Shown: positions 18,559-27,466 of the stretch, piece after piece
Layout: every line of letters starts with the position of its first letter
How positions within the stretch are numbered: the stretch's first letter is position 1
NCBI RefSeq assembly: GCF_003054045.1
Contig: NZ_QBKH01000006.1
Location: 124,001-188,000, forward strand
Length of the DNA: 64,000 bases
Reading direction: 5' to 3'
Origin: Sphingobacterium faecium
GTDB taxonomy: Bacteria > Bacteroidota > Bacteroidia > Sphingobacteriales > Sphingobacteriaceae
The notes under the pieces: model-generated
The model's input: only the letters and a program-made list of their open reading frames with translations
What the model was told of the DNA's origin: nothing
The model's database searches: none
Translations under genes and position numbers: made by a program

Positions 18559-18846
18559 ATGAAAAATATAATGTTAAGTGTTCGAGACCGCATAAAAGTG
18601 TTAGAACATTGGTGGAATTCTTTACCCCTGAAAAAGCAGCAACAATATACTCGTATACTGTTTATTTCATATGCCTTACTAACGGTAATTATTCTACTAA
18701 ATGTTTTTTTTGAAATAGCTCAACCAGAAAATAATATAAAGATTGAGCATATCAAGCCACCCGAGTTACAAGGCGGTAAAAGTCCTGCTTCGATGCAGGA
18801 TACGGTTTCAATAATTATTAAAAATAAAATTTATGAAAGAATTTGA
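18559..18846 (+). CDS. traL: conjugal transfer protein TraL (DUF3989-like)
   Basis: 95 residues with one membrane segment (about 31-51) between a basic cytoplasmic start and a short periplasmic tail. Size, topology and position before traM match TraL. It overlaps traM by 14 bp. Confidence 0.83.
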   Translation: MKNIMLSVRDRIKVLEHWWNSLPLKKQQQYTRILFISYALLTVIILLNVFFEIAQPENNIKIEHIKPPELQGGKSPASMQDTVSIIIKNKIYERI

Positions 18847-20164
18847 AAATAAGGTTCGGTTTCCCGGAGAAAAAAGCGACCCGGAAAAGATAACCGAATC
18901 AATTGATGAAAAGAAAATTAATAAGGACCGGATAAAAAAGATCTTGATTTTTGGTCTTATGGGGATTGTGTTTTCAGCCTGTATGTATCTGATATTTAAA
19001 CCGTCAGTCGAAAAGGAGGAATTGCAGAATATTGGATTGAACGATGCTGTACCTGAAGCAACTGGAGCCGGGATGCAAGCGGATAAGCAAAAAGCTTATG
19101 AACAGGAAATGTTCGAACAAAAAGACCAGGAAAAGCGGAACGCCTTAACTACCCTTTCTGATTATTGGAATACGGAATCTAAAGAGCCAAACAATAATGA
19201 AACTTTAGAGGAGGCAGGCACTGTAAATTTAAACAAAGCTGACAATCAATACGGTAAATCAACCAATCCTGCACTTTATAGTTATCAACGCGCTCAGAAT
19301 ACCTTAGGTTCCTTTTACCAGGATAATAGTTCAGAAAGCAATGAGTTAAGAAGACAGGTGGAGGAATTAAAAGAAAAGCTTGCTGAAAAAGAGATTCCTA
19401 AAGCTGCAACCGTTGATGACCAATTGACTTTAATGGAGAAGTCATATGAAATGGCGGCAAAGTATCTTCCCAAAGGAACGAATGTTGGAAACACTCCGGT
19501 TAGTGATAGCGTTAAGGTTTCATCAGCAACCAAAAGTCAAAAGGAATATTTTGTTTCATTTGCTCCAGCAAGAAAGAATGCGGTTTCAGCATTATATAGA
19601 GAGCCAAGTGATAGTACATTCTTCGCGGAGTGGAATCAAAACCGAAACCGGGGATTTTATACTGTTGGATCTACAGATCAGGTCGTTCAACCTAAAAACA
19701 GTATCAAAGCGAGTATATATGAAGAACAGACGATTGTAGGCGAGGGAGGAGTACGTTTGCGGTTATTGGAATCAGCCAGAACACCTAACCGGGTTATTCC
19801 TATTGGTTCAATTGTTACTGCAATTGGAAAATTTCAAGGCGGTCGATTACAGCTAAAAATCAATTCGATTGAATTTGAAGGCCATATAATCCCGGTGGAT
19901 ATTACTATTTATGATGTCGATGGGCAAGCTGGTCTTTATGTTCCGTATTCTCCCGAAATGAATGCACTTACGGAAATGGCCGGTAATATGAGCCAGTCCT
20001 CCGGACAAAGTATCATGCTTACCCAATCTGCAGGCCAACAAGTCGCTGCGGATCTCAGCCGAGGGGTGGTACAGGGTATTTCTGGTTATTTCTCAAAGAA
20101 GGTAAAGACACCGAAGGTTACCCTAAAAGCAGGTCATCAAGTTTTTCTTGTTTCAAAAAAATAA
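18833..20164 (+). CDS. traM: conjugal transfer protein TraM (VirB10-like)
   Basis: 443 residues. A cytoplasmic N-terminus is followed by one membrane helix (about 37-56), a Glu/Gln-rich linker with a predicted coiled coil (SNELRRQVEELKEKLAEK), and a C-terminal domain with the VRLRLLESART and IPIGSIVTAIGKF segments of VirB10-like proteins. Such proteins span the periplasm and link the inner-membrane ATPases to the outer-membrane pore. Overlaps traL by 14 bp. Confidence 0.93.
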   Translation: MKEFENKVRFPGEKSDPEKITESIDEKKINKDRIKKILIFGLMGIVFSACMYLIFKPSVEKEELQNIGLNDAVPEATGAGMQADKQKAYEQEMFEQKDQEKRNALTTLSDYWNTESKEPNNNETLEEAGTVNLNKADNQYGKSTNPALYSYQRAQNTLGSFYQDNSSESNELRRQVEELKEKLAEKEIPKAATVDDQLTLMEKSYEMAAKYLPKGTNVGNTPVSDSVKVSSATKSQKEYFVSFAPARKNAVSALYREPSDSTFFAEWNQNRNRGFYTVGSTDQVVQPKNSIKASIYEEQTIVGEGGVRLRLLESARTPNRVIPIGSIVTAIGKFQGGRLQLKINSIEFEGHIIPVDITIYDVDGQAGLYVPYSPEMNALTEMAGNMSQSSGQSIMLTQSAGQQVAADLSRGVVQGISGYFSKKVKTPKVTLKAGHQVFLVSKK

Positions 20165-20191
20165 GGTCTAACGATATTTAAAATTTATATA

Positions 20192-21085
20192 ATGAATAAT
20201 CACATTTTAATCACTTGGGCAATAGCCCTACTATTTGGTATCCATTTTCCAGTTTTGGCCCAGGATACTATAAACGCTTCGCTTTCACTAGGTAAAATAG
20301 AACCTTATAAAATGGAGGTTACTTATGATAAGACTTCCCACCTGATCTTTCCAACTGCAATAAGATATGTGGATCTTGGCAGTGACAATTTGATAGCAGG
20401 GAAAGCGGATGATGCTGAAAACGTATTACGCGTAAAAGCTTCTGTGAAGGACTTTGAGCAGGAAACAAACTTTTCAGTGATTACCAATGAAGGGAAGTTT
20501 TATGGCTTCAATGTATATTACAGTACAAACCCAGAAGCTCTAATTTATGACCTTTCGCATATGCAGAAGGCTGTCGATAAAGTAGGTGGGAGTGAAGTCC
20601 TATTTGAGGAGCTGGGAAATAATTCACCATCACTGGCCGGATTGTTACTGGAAACTATCTATAAAAAGGATAAGCGGATTGTTAAGCATATCGGTGCTAA
20701 GAGCTTTGGAATTCAATTTCTGCTTAAAGGAATTTATATCCATAATGGAAAATACTATTTCCATACGGAAATGAGTAATAAGACTAATGTTCCCTTTCAA
20801 ATTGACTTCATCAACTTTAAGGTGGTGGACAAAAAGCTGGCTAAGCGGACGGTAATCCAAGAACGAACTATGATTCCGCTTCGGACTTATAAACCTTTAG
20901 CCGAAATCGCAGGAAAGTCCAAAGATCAGAATGTGTTTCTACTGGACCAATTTACTATTGCAGATGACAAGGTTCTATTAATTGAAATCTTTGAAAAGAA
21001 CGGTGGCCGGCAGCAAACACTTCATATAGAAAACTCAGACCTGGTTAGTGCTCGTTTGATCAATGCAATGCACTTAAAGTTTTAA
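20192..21085 (+). CDS. traN: conjugal transfer protein TraN (VirB9-like, DUF4138)
   Basis: 297 residues with an N-terminal signal peptide ending near VLAQ, and a beta-rich domain containing FPTAIRYVDLGS, as in VirB9/TraN of Bacteroidota ICEs. VirB9-like proteins form the outer-membrane core with VirB10. It lies 27 bp after traM. Confidence 0.92.
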   Translation: MNNHILITWAIALLFGIHFPVLAQDTINASLSLGKIEPYKMEVTYDKTSHLIFPTAIRYVDLGSDNLIAGKADDAENVLRVKASVKDFEQETNFSVITNEGKFYGFNVYYSTNPEALIYDLSHMQKAVDKVGGSEVLFEELGNNSPSLAGLLLETIYKKDKRIVKHIGAKSFGIQFLLKGIYIHNGKYYFHTEMSNKTNVPFQIDFINFKVVDKKLAKRTVIQERTMIPLRTYKPLAEIAGKSKDQNVFLLDQFTIADDKVLLIEIFEKNGGRQQTLHIENSDLVSARLINAMHLKF

Positions 21086-21109
21086 TCACCTTTTAATTTC
21101 GAAATAGAC

Positions 21110-21670
21110 ATGAAAAAGTACATCTGTATTATGATGTTCCTGTTAACAGGAATAATTAGTAGCCAGGCGCAACGAATGATGCCAAAGCAGAAAGGATTAG
21201 AAATTAATGCTGGTATCTTATCATTTGATCGAATTGGTGCCGATTACTACCTGGGTATCGGGATGACGTTAAATGGTAAAAACGGCAATTATGGACTTTG
21301 GGGTTTGCAGTACTCGCAACAAAACCATTCCTATAAAGATATCACTATTCCTGTTGAAAGCTATTTAGCGGAAGGAGGCTATAGTATATTTCTTTTAGGG
21401 GATAGACGCAAGAATATTGCATTGAACCTTGCCCTAACTGGAGTTGCAGGTTATGAAAGAATTAATAATGGTGAAACAGTCCTCTATGATGGTGCAAAGA
21501 TTCTAAGCGAAGAAAATTTTATTTATGGTGCTGGTGGGCAGCTCCGCCTCGAGACTTACCTGACCAACAAATTTGTTTTAAGTCTTCAGGGAGGAACAAG
21601 GGCTCTGTGGGGAACTGATCTGGAGCTCATGCGACCATCCGCAGGTTTTGGAATTAAATTTAACTTTTAA
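21110..21670 (+). CDS. traO: conjugal transfer protein TraO
   Basis: 186 residues with a signal peptide ending SQAQ and an outer-membrane beta-barrel-like pattern of alternating strands (GLEINAGILSF, LWGLQYSQQNHSY) that ends in an aromatic residue, FNF. It fits TraO, an outer-membrane protein of CTnDOT-type transfer regions. Located 24 bp after traN. Confidence 0.86.
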   Translation: MKKYICIMMFLLTGIISSQAQRMMPKQKGLEINAGILSFDRIGADYYLGIGMTLNGKNGNYGLWGLQYSQQNHSYKDITIPVESYLAEGGYSIFLLGDRRKNIALNLALTGVAGYERINNGETVLYDGAKILSEENFIYGAGGQLRLETYLTNKFVLSLQGGTRALWGTDLELMRPSAGFGIKFNF

Positions 21671-21681
21671 ATGCACAAACA

Positions 21682-22125
21682 ATGATGAAAATGATAAATA
21701 AATTCAGAACATTTTTTTTTATTATAATCTTAGTTCTGGTCAGCATTGGGACAGTATTCACTTTTGTGTCCTGTAAAAAAGATCTGGAAATTCAGCAGGA
21801 TTTTCCATTTGAGGTTATAGTAATGCCGGTGCCGAAAGCCCTAGCTATTAACCATTCGGTTGAAATCCGTGTTAGTATTAAAAGTGCTGGCACATATAAC
21901 GGAACAGATTATTTTATTCGGTATTTCCAATATGATGGAGAAGGACAGCTAAAGTGTTATGATGACCCGTCGTACCAACCCAATGACCTATATCCTATAC
22001 CATCGGAAGAGTTCAGGTTATACTATACATCCCTATCGACTGTTTCGGAAGCGTTTAGTATTTGGATATCGGACAGCTTCGGGAATGAAAAGGAAGTGAA
22101 GTTTGAGTTTAATAACAAGGGTTAG
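21682..22125 (+). CDS. traQ: conjugal transfer protein TraQ (DUF3872)
   Basis: 147 residues. One N-terminal hydrophobic segment ends in SCKKD, a possible lipoprotein cysteine. A periplasmic beta-sandwich-like domain follows, with LEIQQDFPFEVIVMPVPKA, which is typical of DUF3872/TraQ. It is the last tra gene; no traP primase precedes it here. A bidirectional terminator follows at 22144-22177. Confidence 0.88.
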   Translation: MMKMINKFRTFFFIIILVLVSIGTVFTFVSCKKDLEIQQDFPFEVIVMPVPKALAINHSVEIRVSIKSAGTYNGTDYFIRYFQYDGEGQLKCYDDPSYQPNDLYPIPSEEFRLYYTSLSTVSEAFSIWISDSFGNEKEVKFEFNNKG

Positions 22126-22143
22126 AATTTAAATGCAAAGACT

Positions 22144-22177
22144 AAAAAAGGCTTATCAAAAACGATAAGCCTTTTTT
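22144..22177. terminator. bidirectional terminator closing the tra operon
   Basis: Perfect 14-bp stem (22144-22157 with 22164-22177) with poly-A and poly-T outer arms, between convergent traQ and the HEPN-motif gene. Confidence 0.9.
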
Positions 22178-22181
22178 GTTG

Positions 22182-22895
22182 TTAATTATCCTTTAGGCAC
22201 AAATACTTTTCATAAAGTCTAATAAAAACTTTATCGATAAGAATAAGGATTCCAAATCTTATTGGGTAATTATTCAAATTGTAATTTTCTTCAGATAGTT
22301 CTTTAAGTGTTGGCAAATTACTTTGGTAGGAAAGGGTATTGTGAGCGCACCTATTTCGGTGTTTATAAAGTAATTCATACTTATCTTGTAGAACGTTTTC
22401 AAGTAAATTGTCTGAAGTAGCAAAAAAATGATTCTTGATAAGATTGGTATGATTTAAAAAGAAATCACTTGCAATAACTTGATTCCATGATCCTAAATTT
22501 GTTTCTTGGAACGCTTTCTGTAACTCCCAAATTGTCTTTCTTCTTATTTCTTTCCGATTTATTGAGGTAGTTACATCAAAATTAGGTTCCATTAGTTTTA
22601 TTTGATCTAGCAGATCATTATAAACTAAGTTTTTTTCCTTGTATGTAGAACAAGCTCCTAATAAAGTTTGTGTGAATCTTTTATACCGATATTCAAAGTC
22701 AACACTCGCTAATTCCCAACAAATAATTTTCATTTTTTGTTCTTGAAAGCCAGTCATTTTCAAAAATGTCGACTGTAAGATATGCTCATTTAATGGATAT
22801 GTTTCAATTCCATTGCCTAATCCATAATTTCCTGAAACCACATCACTTAGAATGTTGCAAATGGGAGATAGAATAAAATTACTTTGATTATGCAT
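22182..22895 (-). CDS. HEPN-motif protein, putative RNase of a two-gene defence module
   Basis: 237 residues from the ATG at 22895; an in-frame ATG at 22919 would add 8 residues and a deeper overlap. Largely helical. An RX4H motif, HRNRCAHN, lies near residues 179-186 (R180, H185), with the polar residue after Arg that marks HEPN nucleases. It starts inside the end of the DUF262 gene (stop 22888-22890, start 22893-22895), so translation is coupled. HEPN proteins are usually metal-independent RNases in toxin and phage-defence systems. The pairing and motif support such a role; the family name and target are inference. Confidence 0.75.
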   Translation of the reverse strand: MHNQSNFILSPICNILSDVVSGNYGLGNGIETYPLNEHILQSTFLKMTGFQEQKMKIICWELASVDFEYRYKRFTQTLLGACSTYKEKNLVYNDLLDQIKLMEPNFDVTTSINRKEIRRKTIWELQKAFQETNLGSWNQVIASDFFLNHTNLIKNHFFATSDNLLENVLQDKYELLYKHRNRCAHNTLSYQSNLPTLKELSEENYNLNNYPIRFGILILIDKVFIRLYEKYLCLKDN

Positions 22896-24084
22896 TTGTA
22901 TACTTATTATAAATGTCAATAGAAGCGTTTATTCTTTCTTTTAGATATTTTAATGCACTCGGTGCTCTTTTATGTGCTTCGTCAGATTTAAATAATGCTA
23001 TTTTTTCATTTAACTCAACAAATAATTCTGTCTTTTTCGAAGTGTCAATGGTTTTTTCTTTATAAACGATTAAATAAATTAAGCCCAAAAAATACATATC
23101 TAAATCTATGATAGAAGTATATTGCTTATGCATTTCTAAGTCGTTCATTGTTGATTCAAGTATATCATAGCGTGATTTAAAATCATTAGTTGGAAAAATT
23201 GAATTAAAGTTTATAAAAATAGAGGATGTCGATTCGCCCACCACAGAGTAAATATATTCCTCATAATACTCTTCCATCTTTTGTTTATACCCCCGAGCAA
23301 TTTTATTAGTATTTCCATCCTTATCATACTGAGACAATAAAGCTAAGAACCTTGCGAAGTCTACCTTTTTGTTTACGCTCACAGTGTTTACAGTAAATGC
23401 TTTCACAAATTCAGGATCGAAAAAACCCTCTAGTTCACTATTAAGGAAGTACAAAGGAGCCCTACTTTCTTGCTCTAAAAGTTTCTCTCCTTGAAGATTG
23501 ATATTTCTAAAAACAGATGAATAATAATTTAATTGATCTTTTTCATTTTTGGTAAATGGCACTAAATAAGAAAAACCTAAATATGTCTCTTCTAGAAATT
23601 TATCTGTTATATTTATTGAAAGAGTTTTGTAATTCCCTGGTGCAATACTGCTTAAAATCTTTTCCTTATTATTGCCCTTTTGTGTAAGGTATTCAAAATC
23701 CCAGCTTAAAATATTATCAAGCAGATAGCCATCTTCTTCTTCCTCATCATCATCGTCATTCTCGTTCGCAATTTTAATTGCATTTAAAGTGGCCTTAAAT
23801 TGGCTTTGATCAGGATACAAGCCTAAATATGCTAATAAAATACTCGTTAATCGTTGTTGCCCATCAAGAATTAAATTTTCCCCCTTTCCATTTTCTATCT
23901 TGAATAATCCAATTGTTATAGGAGGAACAAACTGCTTTTTCTTAAAGCTCTTAATAAGAGTCTCTACCTTTTTCTCATTCCAAACAAAAAATCTTTGGTA
24001 ATTCGGCAGCACTATGTTTTGTTTAAGAATTAGGTCAATCCAGTGTTTTAAATTATATTGACCATAATAGACTCTGTTTTCCAT
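22888..24084 (-). CDS. DUF262 (ParB/GmrS-like) protein
   Basis: 398 residues. The DUF262 signature is clear: LPNYQRFFVW at 26-35 and LDGQQRLTSIL near 73-83. The DGQQR loop is the nucleotide-handling motif of the ParB/Srx-like fold of GmrSD-type restriction enzymes. The acidic run DEDDDDEEEEDG near 115-125 is unusual. No DUF1524/HNH nuclease motif is seen in the C-terminal half, so the protein lacks the GmrD-like part; the partner HEPN protein may supply the nuclease. First gene of the pair, preceded by a 420-bp non-coding gap. Confidence 0.85.
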   Translation of the reverse strand: MENRVYYGQYNLKHWIDLILKQNIVLPNYQRFFVWNEKKVETLIKSFKKKQFVPPITIGLFKIENGKGENLILDGQQRLTSILLAYLGLYPDQSQFKATLNAIKIANENDDDDEEEEDGYLLDNILSWDFEYLTQKGNNKEKILSSIAPGNYKTLSINITDKFLEETYLGFSYLVPFTKNEKDQLNYYSSVFRNINLQGEKLLEQESRAPLYFLNSELEGFFDPEFVKAFTVNTVSVNKKVDFARFLALLSQYDKDGNTNKIARGYKQKMEEYYEEYIYSVVGESTSSIFINFNSIFPTNDFKSRYDILESTMNDLEMHKQYTSIIDLDMYFLGLIYLIVYKEKTIDTSKKTELFVELNEKIALFKSDEAHKRAPSALKYLKERINASIDIYNKYTNA

Positions 24085-24503
24085 TTTTTTGAAAGTGTAT
24101 TTTTTTAATAATAAGGTTAAAAGGATAAATTATTTCAAATGTATATCATTTAATACATTATATATAATGTTTTTACAAATTATTTAAAAAATGTTTCATT
24201 ATTATCAAAGGTAATTCCTAAAGGTTCTATTTTTTTGCCAAAATAAGCGTATTCTTCTTCTCTGATTATCGGTTTCTTTGCTACTTTCTTTTTCGGATAC
24301 CTCACGAAAGAAAGTAGTTACAATGGGGATCAGTTAAAGGGATATCAATTATCCCACATAAGCAACACGCAATCGTTTTGACAATTTATTGGGAGCAGGT
24401 TGGAGGAATAGGCTAATTGACAATGTGATTGCACCTATTCACACGCAAAAATGCGCTTCCGAAAGGAGTGAGGAAGTGCATTTTTGCCGCCAGGATTGGC
24501 GAT
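24085..24503. other. non-coding gap with two stem-loops
   Basis: No gene is seen. It holds a 10-bp inverted repeat TACTTTCTTT/AAAGAAAGTA (24282-24316) and a strong hairpin at 24445-24487. The left end is very AT-rich and must contain the promoter of the DUF262-HEPN pair. Confidence 0.6.
24445..24487 (-). terminator. large hairpin downstream of the PRTRC operon
   Basis: Arms 24445-24460 and 24472-24487 match at 15 of 16 positions. The outer part, GCAAAAATGC, contains an A/T run that could act as the U tract. It lies 17 bp past the ThiF-like stop codon and probably ends the long minus-strand operon. Confidence 0.65.
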
Positions 24504-25313
24504 TTAAGCGACTTTTATGGGAGTAGTGCGGTAGTCTTTGAGATTATGAAAAAAACCCTTAGACTGTGTCATACCATTGCGAAATAGCTTCCACAGTAGG
24601 TCGCAACCCATTTGAGCCAAAGATCCATTAATAAATAGGTCCTGCTTTGCTAAGGCATCAGGAAGGCTACAACTTGGAGTATCATCTTCTTTTTCAGATT
24701 GTTTCAGTAGTTCTCCATATTCATCCGTAATAAATGGTAAAGAAGCAACGGTTTCATATTTTTTAGATTCGGGTTGGTCTATGCTACCTACTGTTGCAAG
24801 AATAACTTGTCCAGTATGCTGGCTATTACCAAAGTCAAGCCAGTACAGCGGTCTGTTTCTATCATTCCCAAAAGCTTTTTTTGACGATTTAAGTATTTCT
24901 GCCACATCAAATCGTGCTTTTACATTATCAACACAGGTTATTGTAATATTTGCAATTGCCTTTTCGTTGATGTTACCAAATCTATCACGTTCAAATTTAC
25001 TAGGCTGTGCTTTCCAATTTGTACCTTCATTACGGTTTGCCTTATTGATAATGGCAACGGATTTTAATAAACCAACCTCTGACCTAGCGAACTTTTGCCT
25101 ACCTAAATTAGCGGTTGTAATTGTATCATCGTCCCAAAGAGTGACAAATAGACCTGGGTGCCCAAATTCAATAAGACTATGATTCATTTCTAAAAGTGCT
25201 GTCAGAACTTTGCTACCTGTACCGCCTGCACCAATTAAGTTTATGGTTATGGGGTTCGTAGGCGCAATAAGATAATTGTCCACAAAATGAACTGCTGTTT
25301 TTATGGTATTCAT
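24504..25313 (-). CDS. PRTRC system ThiF family protein (E1-like)
   Basis: Adenylating enzyme of the ThiF/MoeB/E1 superfamily; its partner is presumably the ubiquitin-like PRTRC protein C. 269 residues. Rossmann motif GAGGTGS at 28-34, WDDD at 60-63 with D61 at the usual strand end, NLGRQKF at 69-75, and TCVDN at 126-130, all expected of E1-type adenylation domains. C215 (PSCSLPDA) could be the thioester cysteine, but this is a guess. It overlaps the E2-like gene by 4 bp. Last gene of the operon. Confidence 0.92.
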   Translation of the reverse strand: MNTIKTAVHFVDNYLIAPTNPITINLIGAGGTGSKVLTALLEMNHSLIEFGHPGLFVTLWDDDTITTANLGRQKFARSEVGLLKSVAIINKANRNEGTNWKAQPSKFERDRFGNINEKAIANITITCVDNVKARFDVAEILKSSKKAFGNDRNRPLYWLDFGNSQHTGQVILATVGSIDQPESKKYETVASLPFITDEYGELLKQSEKEDDTPSCSLPDALAKQDLFINGSLAQMGCDLLWKLFRNGMTQSKGFFHNLKDYRTTPIKVA

Positions 25314-26038
25314 TTTATAAGATTTTTAAGGGTCATATTATTCTTTTTAAGAGCGTCTAAAGGGAATGGCTTGTCTGTCCCGATAAGCTTCTTCCAAATT
25401 TGGATACAATTGCCATTTACTGAATTTAGTCCGTCCACAAAGTGGCTGAAATAGCTATTGAAAAAATAGTACTCCCACGCGGTTGTAAATTCCTCCAATG
25501 ATGCGAAGTTTTTTATTTCAACATTTACTGTTCCCAAACATACCTTACCATCATGATAGATATTAAAGTAGGGGGCGTAATATAATGGCGTTTTTGCTGT
25601 CGGTCTTTCATCACTTGATAAGGCGAAAACCGAAAGGCTGTTTTTTGTTGCATACCATACCATCGGTGGTACAAATGCAAAACCATTTGGAATTCCTAAT
25701 CTACTTACAAAAAACAATTCTCTTTTTTGTGCATTTGTGTACCAAAGGACAGAACCATTTTTTGATGGATTAAGATGTAAAATGTTTGGCGACAATATAT
25801 CTTTTGGTTTTAAATAAGCTTTATTCTGCTCTTCTTCTGTTTGTAAAGCTGCGGCAAGTTCTTCCGCTTCCAGTACGGTAAGAGGATGAGCATTAATAGG
25901 ATTTCCATTGTTGTCCATTTCAAAGTGTTCAACATATGTATCTTTAAAATTATCGTTCTTCGTTTGGTAGAAAACTAATGCTGATACTGGGTAATACAAC
26001 TCACCAAAATTTTGGGTAATATCATTAATTGCTCTCAT
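25310..26038 (-). CDS. PRTRC system protein B, E2-like
   Basis: 242 residues. The segment YHDGKVCLGTV at about 161-171 resembles the active-site region of E2 ubiquitin-conjugating enzymes (DG-x-[IV]-CL), so C167 is the candidate thioester residue. PRTRC protein B has been described in comparative work on prokaryotic ubiquitin-like systems as E2-related. The gene overlaps the E1-like gene by 4 bp, in keeping with a shared pathway. Whether this enzyme conjugates anything has not, as far as I know, been shown. Confidence 0.85.
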   Translation of the reverse strand: MRAINDITQNFGELYYPVSALVFYQTKNDNFKDTYVEHFEMDNNGNPINAHPLTVLEAEELAAALQTEEEQNKAYLKPKDILSPNILHLNPSKNGSVLWYTNAQKRELFFVSRLGIPNGFAFVPPMVWYATKNSLSVFALSSDERPTAKTPLYYAPYFNIYHDGKVCLGTVNVEIKNFASLEEFTTAWEYYFFNSYFSHFVDGLNSVNGNCIQIWKKLIGTDKPFPLDALKKNNMTLKNLIK

Positions 26039-26045
26039 TTAGAAT

Positions 26046-27197
26046 TTATTTATAATCATATAATAAAGTGCATAGATCACATAGTAAGTTAAAGAAGCGC
26101 TTTTCAAAATCTAATGTGTAACCTGCAATTCTGCTACCATCAATTGGAGTAAATATTGTTGGTACTTCAATTTGGCTACATTCATTAAATTCATTGTTGA
26201 CGGTTTCTTTGATGTTGTTATATAACCATCCTTTGTCTTCTGCATAAAAAGAAATGTATTGATCCATCCTAATAATTCTCTCGTCATCATCATAAGGATT
26301 AATCTCAGGAATTAATGAATTACGAAAAATGCTTTCCTTTGGATATGCGTTATATAGGGCATAAGCTTCGTTTGCTATCATCCAGCAGTCGCGGTCAAAG
26401 TCATCCACTTTATTAAAGAGCCTTAATCGTTGTTCAAAAACATTCAAGTTAAACGGGTTCTGTAACTTTTTGAGAATTGAATCGCCAATTATTTCAGCTT
26501 TTACTATATCACCCATAGCATCTTCTTCTTCTTCCTCGTCCTGTTCCACCCATTCCCTGTGCATTTCATAGTGATAATACAGATAGCTAGATTCATTTCT
26601 GTAATAAGGTACATTAGCAATGCTATGCAGATAGCTAAAAACGGATAAAAGCAAACGAGCATTTCTTTTTCGCTCAGGGTCTTTTATCATTTTATAAAGG
26701 GGTATTACTGGGATATAATACAAAGAGGAACCCGTATAATGAACTTGCTTACTTGCCAAATATGTTTTCCTTTTACTTTGGGCAATATGCAAATTTTCCC
26801 AATCGGCAACATTCTCCTTTAATTTTGTCTGCATATCCCAAATGCCCAATGAAATATTATAGGGAAATGGGTAATTTATTGTAGACAATGGATTGATATT
26901 GAATTTACTTGCAGTTTTGGTAAGGGATTTATAAAAATCCCTTACTGTTCTTTTAGCTTTATAATCAAATTGTAAACCTTCCTTAGCATTCAATTTTGGT
27001 AAGAACTGGCACTTTAGAAAACTATTGGAAGCATCGAAACTGGTACTGATTGCTGTTTGTCTTTCTGAATCTCGTTTGCATCTTTCGGTATTTGCATCCA
27101 TAGAGCAAATTTTCCCAATTGTTTGTGAAGTGTTTTCTCCCTTTTGCCCGTAGGTAACGTAATTGTTCCTGCTATTATTTTGCGTTCCATAAATCAT
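26046..27197 (-). CDS. uncharacterised PRTRC-cassette protein (position of protein F)
   Basis: 383 residues. The N-terminal 60 are polar and low-complexity. The rest is a probable alpha-rich soluble domain, with an acidic run EQDEEEEEDA near 217-226. No catalytic motif was recognised. It lies between the ubiquitin-like protein C gene (15 bp away) and the E2-like gene (7 bp away). PRTRC protein F occupies a comparable place in other cassettes, but sequence evidence for that name is weak here. Confidence 0.7.
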   Translation of the reverse strand: MIYGTQNNSRNNYVTYGQKGENTSQTIGKICSMDANTERCKRDSERQTAISTSFDASNSFLKCQFLPKLNAKEGLQFDYKAKRTVRDFYKSLTKTASKFNINPLSTINYPFPYNISLGIWDMQTKLKENVADWENLHIAQSKRKTYLASKQVHYTGSSLYYIPVIPLYKMIKDPERKRNARLLLSVFSYLHSIANVPYYRNESSYLYYHYEMHREWVEQDEEEEEDAMGDIVKAEIIGDSILKKLQNPFNLNVFEQRLRLFNKVDDFDRDCWMIANEAYALYNAYPKESIFRNSLIPEINPYDDDERIIRMDQYISFYAEDKGWLYNNIKETVNNEFNECSQIEVPTIFTPIDGSRIAGYTLDFEKRFFNLLCDLCTLLYDYK

Positions 27198-27212
27198 AAT
27201 AAAAAATTAGAG

Positions 27213-27431
27213 TTAACCTTTTGTACCCATAACACTTTCAAAAACATATTCGATTGCATCATCCTTTATTTTAGGAGCAGATACTTTTGCCGTTGTCAAT
27301 ATGGGATACATACTGGAATAATGGTTCAATACTGCATCTGTACTCCATCTTGGCTCAGGGTCATTTAATATAATATTCTGCCCTTTGTCTTTCAGGATAA
27401 ATTTCCTTTTCAATTCTGTAGCTAATAACAT
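27213..27431 (-). CDS. PRTRC system protein C, ubiquitin-like
   Basis: 72 residues. Matches the known PRTRC C pattern: ELKRKFILK, then DPEPRWSTDAVLNHYSSMYPILTTA and the C-terminal VMGTKG. The family has been proposed to be a ubiquitin-like beta-grasp protein. The chain ends in Gly, as expected for a protein adenylated by an E1. It precedes the probable F-position protein and the E2/E1 genes. The sequence match is clear; conjugation is inference. Confidence 0.88.
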   Translation of the reverse strand: MLLATELKRKFILKDKGQNIILNDPEPRWSTDAVLNHYSSMYPILTTAKVSAPKIKDDAIEYVFESVMGTKG

Positions 27432-27466
27432 AGTGTATCAATTTAAATTAGTGAATAAATAGCCAA

